The notes: generated by a model from the sequence alone, not told the origin. A DNA stretch of 64,000 nt from Bog-473 sp963788585 (GCA_963788585.1 CAWBHA010000006.1:62001-126000), one strand, 5' to 3'. Shown: positions 1 through 12,298, numbered from the stretch's first letter. Made by a program: numbers and translations.

Positions 1-2
1 AG

Positions 3-717
3 GATGTCGTGCTCATGCGGGCGGTGGGCATGCTGCCCGTCGTGGTGCACGGTGGCGGGCCGCAGATCGGCGCGCTCATGGCGCGGCTCGGCAAGGAGAC
101 CGAGTTCCGCAACGGGCTGCGCGTGACCGACGCCGACACGCTGGACATCGCCCGCATGGTGCTCGTCGGGAAGGTCAACCGCGACATCGTCTCGGCCATC
201 AACGTCCACGGCTCACTCGCAGTCGGCATGTCCGGCGAGGACGCCAACCTGATCACGGCGGCGCCCACCGACGTCGACTTGGGGTTCGTGGGCAACGTCT
301 CCGTGGTGGACCCGACCATGCTGGAGCGCCTCGTCGCCGAAGGGCTCATCCCCGTCGTGGCCACCATCGGCGCCGACGAGTCCGGCCAGGCGTACAACAT
401 CAACGCCGACACGGTCGCCGGCGCGCTGGCCGAGGCGATGCAGAGCGGAGAAGTTGATCTTCCTCACCGACATCGAGGGGTTGCGTGTGGTGGCCGACGA
501 CCCGACCACGGTCATCCACCAGGCGTCGCTCGACGTGATCGACGAGATCGTCCGCAGCGGGGCGGCCAAGGGGGGCATGATGCCCAAGGTCGAGGCGTGC
601 GCGCGCGCCGTCCGTGCCGGGGTCGGGCGGGCGCACATCCTCGATGGCCGGGTCCCGCACGCACTGCTTCTCGAGCTGTTCACCGACTCGGGCGTCGGGA
701 CCATGGTGCTGCCGTGA
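3..717 (+). CDS. argB: Acetylglutamate kinase ArgB, 5'-partial, one +1 frameshift
   Basis: Phosphorylates N-acetylglutamate in the second step of cyclic arginine synthesis, in the cytoplasm. The window opens inside the gene, roughly 40 codons after the usual start; the first complete codons read DVVLMRAVGM. Visible family motifs are the glycine loop VVHGGGPQI near the start, the NINAD block around base 400 and the C-terminal segment EKLIFLTDIEG. The frame breaks near base 444: the 5' part reads in frame 3 and the conserved EKLIFLTDIEGL part in frame 1. Removing one base gives AEAMQAEKLIFLTD, the family consensus, so the break is an extra base and not decay. The gene ends FTDSGVGTMVLP; its TGA overlaps the GTG start of argD. 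Identity is secure; whether the frameshift is real is open. Confidence 0.93.
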
Positions 718-1995
718 ACGACGTCACCACCACGACCACCACCACCAGCCCTGCCACGACGACGGCAGCGGCAGCACCGGGCCGCGAGGCCCTCATGCGC
801 ACGTACGCCGAACCGCCGGTTACCTTCGTGCGGGGGGAGGGGACCAGGCTCTACGACGCCGCCGGAACGGAGTACCTCGACTTCATCACCGGGCTGGCGG
901 TGGTCTCGCTCGGCCACGCCCATCCGGTCGTGGCCGAGGCGGTGGGCGAGCAGGCACGGACACTGAGCCACGTGTCGAATCTGTACGGGAACACCCTGGC
1001 TCCCGAGGTGGCGCGGACGATCGACCGCCTCGTGAACGGGGGGACGGGCCAGGCGGGCGGCCAGGTCTTCTTCGCCAACTCGGGCGCCGAGGCCAACGAG
1101 TGCGCCCTCAAGTTGGCCCGGCGTTGGGCCGGCGTTGGGCGCCACGTCGTGATCAGCGCCGACAATTCGTTCCATGGCCGGACCCTGGCCACGCTGACGG
1201 CGACCGGCCAGCCCGAGAAGCATGCACCGTTCCTCCCGCTTCCGGAGGGCTTCGTCCACGTGGCCTACGACGACGTGGCCGCGCTGGACGCGGCGCTCGA
1301 CCCGGAAACGGTCGCGGGCGTGCTGCTCGAGCCGCTCCAGGGAGAGGGCGGAGTGGTGGTCCCGAGCTCGGACTACCTCGGCGCCGTGCGCGCACTCTGC
1401 ACTGAGCGCAACGCGTTGCTCATGCTCGACGAGATCCAGACCGGCCTCGGGCGGACCGGTCACTGGTTCGCCTTCCAGGCCCAGGGTCTGGAGCCCGACG
1501 TCGTGACCATGGCCAAGGCGCTCGGCAACGGAATGCCCGTCGCGCGCCTGCTGGGCGCGGGCCGAGGTGGCGGCGGCGTTCGGCCCGGGCGACCACGGTT
1601 CGACCTTCGGGGGCCAGCCCCTGGCGCTCGCCGCGGCGAAGGCCACGCTCGCGGTCATGGAGCAGGAGGACGTCTGTCGCAGGGCGCGGGAGTCTGGTGC
1701 GCGCCTCGCCACCGGGCTCGGACAGTTGGCCGGCGTGGTGTCGGTGCGCGGCGCCGGTCTGCTGCTCGCCGCCCAGCTGGAGGCGCCGATCGCCAGGGAC
1801 GTCGCCGCGCTGGCCCTGGCCCGGGGGCTGCTCGTCAACCCGGTGCGGTCCGACGCCATCCGCGTGGCGCCACCGCTCCTCGTGCGCGACGACGAGATCG
1901 ACGCCGCGCTCCGTATTCTCGGAGACGCCCTGGCCGAGGTCGCCGCTGCCGCCGGTCCTGCCGGCCCGGCCGGCCCCGCCGGCGGGCGGACGTAG
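714..1995 (+). CDS. argD: Acetylornithine aminotransferase ArgD, one +1 frameshift
   Basis: PLP-dependent class III aminotransferase making N-acetylornithine from the semialdehyde and glutamate. GTG at 714 overlaps the argB stop, implying translational coupling. The N-terminus carries a threonine/alanine run before the family sequence begins at PPVTFVRGEGTRLYD. Recognisable are SGAEANECALKLAR (cofactor phosphate region), NSFHGRTLATLTATG, LLEPLQGEGGV, the LMLDEIQTGLGRTG strand that carries the PLP-ring Asp, and VVTMAKALGNGMPV with the Schiff-base Lys. The frame shifts by +1 near 1543, inside GMPVGACWARAEV; restoring GTCGGCGCC from GTCGCGCGCC gives that consensus, after which HGSTFGGQPLALAAA continues. 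The gene is about 426 codons long, normal for the family apart from the leader. Confidence 0.92.
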
Positions 1996-2014
1996 GCGCG
2001 GGAGGAGCGCAACG

Positions 2015-2980
2015 ATGGTCAACCTCTTCGACGTGGACGATCTGAGCCCTGCGGCGTGGGACCGAGTCCTCGAGCTGGCCGTCCGGACGCCAGCGCAGCC
2101 CACCCTGGCGGGTCAGGGCGTCGCGCTCCTGTTCGAGAAGCCCTCGGCGCGGACGCGCAACTCGACCGAGATGGCGGTGGTCGACCTCGCGGGCCATCCC
2201 GTGTACATCCAGGGCTCCGAGGTGGGCCTGGATACGCGCGAGACGGCCGAGGACATCGCACGCACGCTCGCCTGCTACCACCGTGTCCTCTGCGCGCGGG
2301 TGTTCGACCACGCCGTGTTCGTCCGCATGGCGTCCGCGTTGGAGCGCAGCGGCTTCGACGTGCCCCTCGTCAACCTCCTGTCCGACGATGCGCACCCCTG
2401 TCAGGCGGTGGCCGACGTGCTCACGTTGCGCGAGACGCTGGGCGGGCCGCTCGGGGGCCGCGCCGTCGCCTACGTGGGGGACGCCAACAACATGGCGCGC
2501 TCGTTGGCCAAGGCAGGGCTGCTCGAAGGGATGGAGGTCCGCATCGCGTCGCCGGCCGACTACGCCTTCTCCGTCGACGAGCTCTCGGCCCTCCAGGCCT
2601 TCGGCGACCGGGTCGGGCGCGGCGGTACCGTGCAGCTGACGGACGACCCCCGGCAGGCCGCCAAAGGGGCCGCCGCGCTCTACACCGACGTGTGGACGAG
2701 CATGGGACAGGAAGAGGAGAGGGCGGCTCGCCTCGCAGCGTTCGAAGGTTTCACCGTCGACGACGACCTCGTCGACCTCACCGCGCCGGACGGCGTCGTG
2801 CTGCATTGCCTCCCCGCGCACCGCGGCGAGGAGATCGCCGAATCCGTCCTCGAGGGGCCGCGGTCGGTGGTCTGGCGCCAGGTGGCGCACCGGCGGACCG
2901 CCATGCGCGGCATTCTCGCCTGGGCCGTCGAGGAGTCGACGGGCGAGGGGGCGGCGAGCGGTCGGGGGGGATCCTCGTGA
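2015..2980 (+). CDS. argF: Ornithine carbamoyltransferase
   Basis: Condenses ornithine with carbamoyl phosphate to citrulline. 321 residues, intact. Carbamoyl-phosphate loop SARTR at residues 44-48 (usual form STRTR), HPCQ at 127-130, the DVWTSMG motif at 225-231 and the ornithine-site HCLP at 264-267 are all present. ATG 2015 follows a GGGAGGAG ribosome binding site about 8 bases upstream, 20 bases after argD ends. The stop overlaps the argR start by one base pattern GTGA. Position between argD and argR and the biosynthetic neighbours favour the anabolic enzyme over a catabolic ArcB. The C-terminus has a short Gly/Ser-rich extension. Confidence 0.96.
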   Translation: MVNLFDVDDLSPAAWDRVLELAVRTPAQPTLAGQGVALLFEKPSARTRNSTEMAVVDLAGHPVYIQGSEVGLDTRETAEDIARTLACYHRVLCARVFDHAVFVRMASALERSGFDVPLVNLLSDDAHPCQAVADVLTLRETLGGPLGGRAVAYVGDANNMARSLAKAGLLEGMEVRIASPADYAFSVDELSALQAFGDRVGRGGTVQLTDDPRQAAKGAAALYTDVWTSMGQEEERAARLAAFEGFTVDDDLVDLTAPDGVVLHCLPAHRGEEIAESVLEGPRSVVWRQVAHRRTAMRGILAWAVEESTGEGAASGRGGSS

Positions 2981-3516
2981 GCGGGCAAGCGGGGACGAGC
3001 CGCCTGACCAAGAACCAGCGCCAGCACCGGATCACCAAGCTCCTCGAGTCGGCGCCGGTGACGAGCCAGGCCCAGCTGGTGGCCCTGCTGGCCGACGAGG
3101 GCATCGAGGCGACGCAGACCACGGTGTCGCGCGACCTCGACGACCTCGGTGCCGTCAAGGTGCGCCTCCCCGGAGGCGACACGGCCTACGCGCTGCCCGA
3201 GCTGCCGGTGCACCAGATCGCGCCGGAGGACCACCTACGCCGCGTGCTCGGCGAGTGGGTCGTCGAGGTGGCGCACTCGGGGAACCTGGTCGTGTTGCGC
3301 ACCCCGCCGGGGTCGGCCCACGTCGTGGGGTCGGCGCTCGACCGCAGCGGGCTCACGGGCGTCGTGGGCACGGTCGCCGGTGACGACACGGTGCTCGTCG
3401 TCAGTGACGAAGAGGTCGGTGGTGCGGGCATGGCCGAGCGCCTGCGCGACGTCGCCGGCATCGTCGCGGGCAAGCCGCCCGAGTGGAACGGAAAGGACGG
3501 CGACGAAGATGCCTGA
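2977..3516 (+). CDS. argR: Arginine repressor ArgR
   Basis: Arginine-sensing hexameric repressor of arginine biosynthesis genes. 179 residues. The N-terminal winged helix spans about residues 8-75 (RLTKNQRQHRITKLL; then QTTVSRDLDDLGAVKV, the recognition helix region). The C-terminal oligomerisation and arginine-binding domain shows VVLRTPPGSAHVVGSALDR and the GTVAGDDTVLVV motif, whose Asp pair binds arginine in ArgR/AhrC. GTG 2977 overlaps the argF stop. The gene sits inside the operon it probably controls, the common actinobacterial order argCJBDFRGH. No clear ARG box could be judged because the operon promoter is outside the window. Confidence 0.95.
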   Translation: MSGQAGTSRLTKNQRQHRITKLLESAPVTSQAQLVALLADEGIEATQTTVSRDLDDLGAVKVRLPGGDTAYALPELPVHQIAPEDHLRRVLGEWVVEVAHSGNLVVLRTPPGSAHVVGSALDRSGLTGVVGTVAGDDTVLVVSDEEVGGAGMAERLRDVAGIVAGKPPEWNGKDGDEDA

Positions 3517-4734
3517 TCGGGTGGTACTTGCGTACAGCGGTGGCCTGGACACGTCGGTGGCGGTCCGCTGGTTGATCGAGCACGAGGGCGTCGAGGTGGT
3601 CGCGGTGGCGGTCAACGTCGGGCAGGCCGCGGACCGCGGCGGCGAGGACTGGGACGCCATCCGCGCCCGGGCGCTCGCCGCGGGCGCGGTGGAGGCCGTC
3701 GTGATCGACGCCCGGCACGAGATGGCGGAGCAGTTCTGCGTCCCGGCCCTGCAGGCCAACGCGCGCTACGAGGGAAAGTACCCGCTGGTGTCGGCGCTGT
3801 CGCTGTCCGGTCATCGTGCGGCACCTGGTGGCCGAGGCTCGCCGTCACGGCGCGCACGCGGTGGCCCACGGGTGCACGGGCAAGGGCAACGACCAAGTCC
3901 GCTTCGAGGTCGGGGTGCGCGCGCTCGCGCCGGACCTCGGCATCTTCGCGCCGGCGCGCGTCTGGGGCCTGACCCGCGACGACTGCGTGGACCTGGCGGA
4001 GAAGTGGGAGATCCCGATCACGGTGACCAAGGAGAAGCCGTACTCCATCGACGACAACCTGTGGGGCAAGGCCATCGAGTGCGGTGCGATCGAGGACCCG
4101 TGGGCGCCGGCACCAGACGACGTCTACACCCTCACCCGGGTGCGCGGAGGCGGAGCCCGTCGAAGTCGTGGTCGGCTTCGAGGCGGGTGTGCCGGTGAGC
4201 CTGGACGGCGCGTCGTTCGGTCCCTACGACCTCATCGCGCGGCTGGGAGCGTTGGCGGGCAGCCGTGGCTTCGGGCGTCTCGACATGGTGGAGAACCGTC
4301 GGGTGGGCATCAAGAGCCGCGAGATCTACGAGTGCCCAGGTGCGCTCTCGCTCATCGTGGCCCACGCCGACCTCGAGGACCTGACCCTCGAGCGCGACCT
4401 GCACCACGAGAAGGCGCGCCTCGAGCCGCGCTGGTCCGAGCTCGTCTACGACGGCTTGTGGTACTCGCCGCTGCGGAGCGCCCTCCAGGCCTTCGTCACC
4501 GAGAGCCAGGTCCACGTGACGGGCGAGGTCCGGCTGCGCTTTGCCGCACCGGGCACCTGTACGGTGACGGGCCGCCGCAGCCCGGTGGCCCTTTACGACC
4601 ACGGGCTGGCGACCTACGACGCCACGGACACCTTCCGTCATGCCGACGCAGAGGGCTTCGTCCGCCTCTGGGGCCTCGGCGTGGCAACCTGGTCTGCCCG
4701 GCAGGGACCGGGCGCAAGGAGGGGCGGAGCATGA
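3509..4734 (+). CDS. argG: Argininosuccinate synthase, two +1 frameshifts
   Basis: ATP-dependent ligation of citrulline and aspartate. ATG 3509 overlaps the end of argR. The N-terminal ATP pyrophosphatase motif AYSGGLDTSVA is at residues 8-18; TGKGNDQVRFE, the KEKPYSIDDNLWG block and the C-terminal IKSREIYECPG and DLHHEKARLEPRWSELVYDG are present. Two single extra bases break the frame: near 3803 (SALS|RPVIVRHLV restored by dropping one base) and near 4144 (in the linker TRVREAEPVEVVVGF). Both flanks of each break match the family without gaps, so about 408 codons are expected. Stop TGA overlaps argH ATG. Confidence 0.93.
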
Positions 4735-6138
4735 CGCTGTGGGAAGGCCGGATCTCGACCGGCATGGCGGATGCGGTGGCGGAGTTCACGGTGAGCCTGC
4801 CGTTCGACCGCGTCTTGGCGAAGGATGACCTCGCGGGGTCCCGGGCTCACGTCAAGGGTCTGGGCAAGGTGGGCATCCTCTCGCGACAGCGAGGTCACCG
4901 CGCTCGTCGATGCGTTGGACCTCGTCGAGGAGGAGTTCGCGACCGGCACGTTCACCTTCGAGCCGGGGGACGAGGACGTCCACACCGCCATCGAACGGCG
5001 CGTCACGGAGCTGATCGGTGACGTCGGCGCCAAGCTGCACACGGGAAGGAGCCGCAACGACCAGGTCGCCACCGCCCTACGGCTCTGGTGCCGCCGTTCC
5101 CTGATCGGCGTGGCGGACGAGATCGTGGCGCTGCAGGACGTGCTGGCGCAGCGCGGCGACCGAGGCAGCCGACGTCTACCTGCCCGGCTACACCCACATG
5201 CAACGGGCGCAGCCGGTCCTGTTGGCCCATCACCTGCTGGCGCACGGCTGGGGGCTCGCCCGCGACGTCGACCGCCTGCTCACCACCGTCGATCGCCTCA
5301 ACTCGTCCCCGCTCGGCGCCGGTGCGCTCGCCGGGTCGTCGCTGCCCTTGGACCCCGACTACGTCGCGGCCGAGCTCGGGTTCCACAGCCGGTTCGAGAA
5401 CTCGCTCGACGCGGTGGCCGACCGCGACTTCGTGGCCGAGGCCCTGTTCGACCTCGCGTTGTTGGGCGTGCACCTGTCGCGCCTCGGCGAGGAGATCGTG
5501 TTGTGGTCGACGGAGGAGTTCGGGTTCTGCACGCTCGACGACGCCTACGCCACCGGCAGTTCGATGCTGCCGCAGAAGAAGAACCCCGACGTCGCCGAGT
5601 TGGCGCGCGCCAAGTCGGGGCGCCTGATCGGGCACCTCACGGCGAATCCTGGTCACGCTCAAGGGCCTGCCGCTCGCCTACAACCGGGACCTGCAGGAGG
5701 ACAAGGAGCCGCTCTTCGACTCGGTGCTGCAGGTCTCCCGTGCGCTCGTTGCGCTGCGCGGATGTGTACGAAACCGCGACCTGGAACGAGGAGCGCATGC
5801 AGACTGCCGCGGACGGCGCCGCCGCCTCGGCCATCGACCTGGCCGAGATGCTCGTCGAGCAGGGCATGCCCTTCCGGCAGGCCCACGGCCTCGTCGGCGG
5901 TCTCGTGCGCGAGTCACTCGAGCGCCACGTGCCGCTCGTCGAGCTCGTCGCGGCGCACCCCGACTTGGGCGAGGCCGCGGTTGAACTGCTGGAGCCGGGG
6001 GTGGCGGTGACACGTCGGCGCACCCCGGGAGGGGCCGGTCCGGAGCCCGTCCGCGAGCAGGCGGAGCGGTTCGTGCGGCGACGTGAAGTCGACCGCCAGC
6101 GGCTGGCCCAGTGGCGCCCGACCGGGTCTCCGTCGTAG
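4731..6138 (+). CDS. argH: Argininosuccinate lyase, four +1 frameshifts
   Basis: Cleaves argininosuccinate to arginine and fumarate, the last step of the pathway. Starts MTLWEGRISTGM with ATG overlapping argG. Family motifs include HTGRSRNDQVAT, PGYTHMQRAQPV, the catalytic-loop signature GSSMLPQKKNPD and LPLAYNRDLQEDKEPLFD. Continuous homology can only be read by changing frame four times, each time as if one base had been added: near 4884 (ILS|DSEVT), 5154, 5645 (LTA|ILVTLKG) and 5760 (ALR|DVYETATW). Four breaks in 1.4 kb without any loss of conserved residues argues against ordinary pseudogene decay. A hairpin at 6149-6179 follows. Confidence 0.92.
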
Positions 6139-6148
6139 GGGCCCGCAC

Positions 6149-6179
6149 GGTGGCTCCACGCCCCGACGCGGGAGCCACC
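6149..6179 (+). terminator. Probable terminator hairpin of the arginine operon
   Basis: Perfect 9-bp inverted repeat GGTGGCTCC / GGAGCCACC with a 13-nt GC-rich loop, 10 bases after the argH stop. No T-run follows, as is usual for hairpins in GC-rich actinobacteria. Confidence 0.6.
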
Positions 6180-6530
6180 GATCACCGGACGGCCGCTGGT
6201 TCGGGGTCCCCGGACCCCCCGGCCTGGAGGGATAGCATCGAGCACCGATGTTGGGTCACTCCGGTTGCACGAACTGGCGGTGGCGTGGCGGGCTCCCGGC
6301 GGTGGTAACCGCTCGGTGAACACAAGATAAAGATTTGCGCAAGTGGTTGTGTCGCCCGCCCACTTGTGCGCAGTCTGTACGCGAAGCCAGATCGGCGACG
6401 TGCACGGCTTCGACGGACTGAGCTGCGGACCGCCTCCCAGAGGGTGCGAGGGGGGGCCGGCGGGACCAGTCGTGCGTCGTGTGCGCGTGGTCGATTCCAC
6501 CGGACACCCTCACCACGTGGAGAAGCGCAT
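6180..6530. other. Intergenic region before the WS/DGAT gene
   Basis: No gene seen. It contains a comparatively A/T-rich patch at 6318-6336 and an inverted repeat CAAGTGG / CCACTTG (6340-6346 with 6360-6366), flanked by GCGC on both arms. This could be a leader hairpin or operator; no convincing -35/-10 pair could be fixed. Confidence 0.4.
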
Positions 6531-8054
6531 ATGCATCGAATGAACGGCATCGACCCGATGTTCATCTACTCGGACACTCGGGAGACGCCCATGGAGATCG
6601 CGTACGCCTGCGTGTTCGATCCCGCCACCGCAGAGGGCGGCTACAGCTTCGAGCGGGTCACGAAGGTGCTCGAGACGCGGATGCCGAATCTCACGCCGTT
6701 CCGGCGGCGCCTCATGCCCGTGCCGCTGGGCCTGGACCACCCCCGTTGGGTCGACGACCCGGACTTCGACCTCGCCAACCACCTGCACCGGGGCGCCCTG
6801 CCGGCTCCGGGCGAGATGGAGCAGTTCACGAAGATGGTCGGCCGAGGTGATGAGCCGGCCGCTCCAGCCCGAGCAGCCGCCGTGGGAGATGCACGTGATC
6901 GAGGACCTGGCCGGCGGCATGGTCGGCTTGATCGCCAAGGTGCACCACTCGGTCATCGACGGCGTTGCCGGTGCCGCCCTGCTGGCGCAGCTCCTGGACC
7001 TCACGCCGGAAGGCAGCGCGGTCACGTCACCCTGCCCGCCCTGGTTGCCCCAACGACTGCCGTCGCAGGAGCGAGGCTCGTGACGGACGCCCTGCCCAAC
7101 GTGTGCACCAGCCCCGTGCGAGCGATGCGCGCGGCCCGCGAGGTCGGCCGCACCGCCGTGCGCATGGCCCGGCGCGCGCTGGACGACGCCACGGGACCGG
7201 TGTCGATCCCGCTCGGAGCGCCGCCCATCTTCGAGTCGCCCGTGCGCGCCCGACGAGCCATCTCGTTCGCCGTGCTCGACATGGGGGACGTGCGGGCGCT
7301 CAAGTCTCGCTACGGGTCGACGATCAACGACGTCGTGCTCGCGGTCTGTTCCGGGGCGCTGCGCAGCCACCTGGCCGCCCACGACCAGGACGCGGACAGC
7401 CCGCTCGTGGCGGTCGTCCCCGTCTCGGTGCGACCAGAGGACACCGAGACGGCCGGAAACCAGCTCTCGGCCATGTTCGTCCCCTTGTCGAACGACCGGC
7501 AGACGCCGCTCGAGCGGCTGCGCACCGTCACCGAGGCCAGCGCGTCCTGCAAGGGACAGGAGCGAGCCGTCGGATTCGGGCCCATGGCGACGCTGCTCTC
7601 CGACGCGGTGCCGCCCGCCCTGGCCAAGCCCGTCATCCAGCTGGGCGTGCGCGCGGGCGTCCTGCGCAAGGTCCGCGCCGGCAACCTCATGATCTCCAAC
7701 GTCCCGGGGCCCGACTTCCCACTCTTCTTCGCCGGGATGGAGCTGCGCGCCGTCTACCCGCTCGGTCCGGTCATGGACGGGGTGGCGCTGAACATCACGG
7801 TGCAGAGCTACCTCGAGTCGCTCTTCGTGGGGATCAACGCGTGCGCGACGGCGGTCGAGGACCTGCCCGGCCTGGCCCGGGCCATGGAGGCCGAGCTGCT
7901 GCTCCTGACCAAGATGGCGGCGGGGAGCTCGCGGCGCACGAACCATCACCCGCACGCGACCGGGTCCGATCGCGGGTCGAGCGTCCCGAGCGTCTCGTGG
8001 CGGGGGAGCGCGGCCACGCCGGCAGGCTCCAGCGGGGTGGGCGCCACGCCCTGA
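6531..8054 (+). CDS. WS/DGAT-family acyltransferase (wax ester/triacylglycerol synthase), frameshifted
   Basis: Transfers acyl groups from acyl-CoA to alcohols or diacylglycerol at the membrane surface, making storage lipid. The N-terminus MNGIDPMFIYSDT is the typical L-S/N-G-x-D start; the catalytic HHxxxDG motif appears as HHSVIDG. Further family blocks are INDVVLAVCSGALR, VPVSVR and the C-terminal SNVPGPDFPLFFAGMELRAVYPLGPVMDGVALNITVQSY. ATG 6531 lies behind GGAGAAG; ATG 6540 is an alternative. The frame breaks near 6842 (TKMVG|EVMSRPLQPEQPPWEMH, one extra base) and again between 7060 and 7080, where either two extra bases or one missing base restores ELVTDALPNV. Related to mycobacterial Tgs proteins. 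Confidence 0.88.
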   Translation: MHRMNGIDPMFIYSDTRETPMEIAYACVFDPATAEGGYSFERVTKVLETRMPNLTPFRRRLMPVPLGLDHPRWVDDPDFDLANHLHRGALPAPGEMEQFTKMVGRGDEPAAPARAAAVGDARDRGPGRRHGRLDRQGAPLGHRRRCRCRPAGAAPGPHAGRQRGHVTLPALVAPTTAVAGARLVTDALPNVCTSPVRAMRAAREVGRTAVRMARRALDDATGPVSIPLGAPPIFESPVRARRAISFAVLDMGDVRALKSRYGSTINDVVLAVCSGALRSHLAAHDQDADSPLVAVVPVSVRPEDTETAGNQLSAMFVPLSNDRQTPLERLRTVTEASASCKGQERAVGFGPMATLLSDAVPPALAKPVIQLGVRAGVLRKVRAGNLMISNVPGPDFPLFFAGMELRAVYPLGPVMDGVALNITVQSYLESLFVGINACATAVEDLPGLARAMEAELLLLTKMAAGSSRRTNHHPHATGSDRGSSVPSVSWRGSAATPAGSSGVGATP

Positions 8055-8084
8055 TCCGCCCGGAGCGGAGGCCCCCCGGGATGG

Positions 8085-8691
8085 GTGGCGCCGTTCCGCC
8101 CGGTGGACCAGGGTGGGCCGGTGCAGCGTGCAGACCTCGAGCGTGGCCCTGTCGCGGTCGCACCCTGGCTCCTGAACAAGCTGCTGGTCCGCGGCGACCG
8201 GGCGGGTCGGATCGTGGAGGTCGAGGCGTACCACGGGGCCGACGATGCCGCCTCCCACGCCTACCGGGGCAAGACGCCGCGGACGGAGGTGATGTTCGGC
8301 CCGCCCGGGTTCCTCTACGTCTACTTCACCTACGGCATGCACTGGTGCGCCAACGTCGTGTGCGGACCCGAGGGGGAGGCGGCGGCCGTCCTCGTCCGCG
8401 CCCTCGAGCCCACGTCCGGCCTCGAGGCCATGCGGGCGGTTCGCCCGGCGGCGCGTCGTGACCGCGACCTGTGCAGCGGCCCGGCCAAGCTGTGCCAGGC
8501 CCTCGGGATCACCGGGGGCGACAGCGGGCTCGACCTCCTGGCCGCGAGGCCGCGGGCCCGTGCGGCTGCTGGACGACGGGACCCCGCCGCCCCGGCGTCC
8601 CGGCCGCGGGACGCGGATCGGCATCACGAGCGCGACGGAGAAACGCTGGCGCTTCTGGGTGGCCGGCAGCCCGTTCGTTTCGCGATCCTGA
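8085..8691 (+). CDS. 3-methyladenine DNA glycosylase (AAG/MPG family), one +1 frameshift
   Basis: Removes alkylated purines from DNA in base excision repair. Family sequence runs from LLVRGDRAGRIVEVEAYHGADDAASHAYRG through TPRTEVMFGPPGFLYVYFTYGMHWCANVV and LCSGPAKLCQALGI. The conserved tail GTRIGITSATEKRWRFWV follows in a different frame. One extra base near 8546 explains the switch (LLAGGRGPVRLLDDG when CCGCGAGG is read as CCGGAGG). GTG 8085 is the longest start; the GTG near 8120 is possible. The catalytic Glu is in VEAYHG. It lies 30 bases after the acyltransferase, same strand, so the two may be cotranscribed. Confidence 0.9.
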
Positions 8692-9104
8692 GCCGGCCCT
8701 GAGCGGCAGACCCTTTCGGCGCCTTGACCAGGATGATCATCCCTGACGCGTGCGTCACGCCGGTGTCACGACCGTGCAACAACGGCGGCGCAAGATGCTG
8801 GCACTCGCAGCCACGTCAGCCGACGTGCGGTAGATCGAGGAGATCAGCAGGCGGTGCACGCACCCCAGGTGGCCTGAGGCGACAGGTCGGGGGGCGGAAA
8901 GCCCGTTGTTCTTCGGGCACCGGGTGGCATGCGGAGGGCCGGGTGGCTCACCGCATGCCACCGGTCGGTGCGGGATCTGGCGAAAAGGGGACCGGGCCGA
9001 TCGGGCGGGCATCCGCGGCCGCCGGCGGGTGTCCCGCTACGATTCTTGGTGGAAGGGCCGCTCCGGGGGCGCACGCCCGCTGGAGAGCGGCCCGCGAAGA
9101 CGCG
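8692..9104. other. Gene-free region upstream of the rRNA promoter
   Basis: No supported gene or tRNA. GC-rich with no conserved coding frame. Additional rRNA promoters may be here; TACGAT near 9039 looks like a -10 box but lacks a good -35. Confidence 0.4.
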
Positions 9105-9134
9105 TTGACGCTCAGCCGTCGGGTCTGCTAGGGT
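9105..9134 (+). promoter_or_regulatory. rRNA operon promoter
   Basis: TTGACG (9105-9110) and TAGGGT (9129-9134) with an 18-bp spacer, about 340 bases before the 16S gene. The -35 is near consensus and the -10 is of actinobacterial TANNNT type. Confidence 0.7.
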
Positions 9135-9140
9135 GACACA

Positions 9141-9477
9141 CCCGTCGGAACGGCCTCCCCTGGCCCTCCGACAGCCGAAGGAGACTCTCCGGCGAAGCAA
9201 TTCGTCCGGGGCCAGTCCTTTGGACCACCACGGCACCAACACCGGCTGGATAGGTGTGTGCCCGGTCGCTCCTTGAAAACGGAATAGTGAGAGCCAAAAG
9301 CCAGTGCGGGCAATTCATCCGGACTCAAACGGATGGGTTGTACGTCAATTAAGCATTACGCAGGCCTCGAAACCCTTTGGGTGAAAGGGCCTGTGGTTAC
9401 TAATAGTTCGAGTCAAACTATGGTGACTCTCTGATTTTCGGAACGTCCTGTCCGTTTGGGCCGGGCTGACCGTAAGT
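9141..9477 (+). other. Pre-16S leader
   Basis: Transcribed leader. CTCCTTGAAAACGGAATAG near 9270 resembles the boxA-like element found before actinobacterial rRNA. GAAAGGGCC near 9382 is complementary to GGCCCTTTC near 11029 just after 16S, so the two can form the 16S processing stem. Confidence 0.5.
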
Positions 9478-11506
<2,029 letters not shown>

Positions 11507-11740
11507 CTCCAAGCTACAAAGAGCCAACGGCGGATGCCTTGGCGCCTAAAGCCGAAGAAGGACGTGGGCGACTGCGAAAAGCCACGGGAAGCTGTCTACC
11601 GAGCGTCGATCCGTGGATATCCGAATGGGGCAACCCAGCACCTGTCATGAGGTGTTACACCCGCCTGAATGTATAGGGCGGGGCGAGGGAACCGGGTGAA
11701 TTGAAACATCTAAGTAACCCGAGGAGAGGAAAACAACAGT

Positions 11741-11772
<32 letters not shown>

Positions 11773-12043
11773 GAGCCTAAACCGTGCCGGTGTCAAAGCC
11801 TGGTGGCGTTGCCGGTATGGGGTTGTTGGGACTCGAGAGACGGGGCACCAGACCTGTCACGGAGTTACAAAACCAGTGTCTAGTGGAATCAGTCAGGAAA
11901 GCTGAACCAGAGAGGGTAATGGTCCCGTACACGAAAAGCACTGGACTCCGCTTGAGCACCCGAGTAGCGCCGGATCCGGGAAAGCCGGCGTGAATCTGCG
12001 AGGACCATCTCGTAAGGCTAAGTACTCTTAGGCGACCGATAGC

Positions 12044-12079
<36 letters not shown>

Positions 12080-12265
12080 GGGAGGGGAGTGAAATAGTAC
12101 CTGAAACCGTTGGCTTACAAACAGTCAAAGCGTCGTTGCTCCATCGTTGCCGTGATCCCTTCGGGTGAGATCGGTGACACAAGATGGATGTCAACCGTGA
12201 TGGCGTGCCTTTTGAAGAATGAGCCAGCGAGTTACGGTGTGTGGCGAGGTTAACCAGTGATGGGT

Positions 12266-12298
<33 letters not shown>

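Noticed and set aside
213..2012. Long minus-strand frame opposite argB/argD
   Set aside because: Antisense mirror of conserved coding sequence; no family resemblance.
9..2045. A 678-codon frame joining argB and argD as if fused
   Set aside because: It only arises because argB's +1 shift moves its 3' half out of frame; the real argB tail, stop and argD start are clear in other frames.
1835..2890. Long minus-strand frame opposite argF
   Set aside because: Shadow of a well conserved plus-strand gene in GC-rich DNA.
3..6138. Arginine genes as true pseudogenes
   Set aside because: All catalytic motifs remain, there are no nonsense substitutions, and the lesions are nearly all single extra bases; decay would give mixed lesions.
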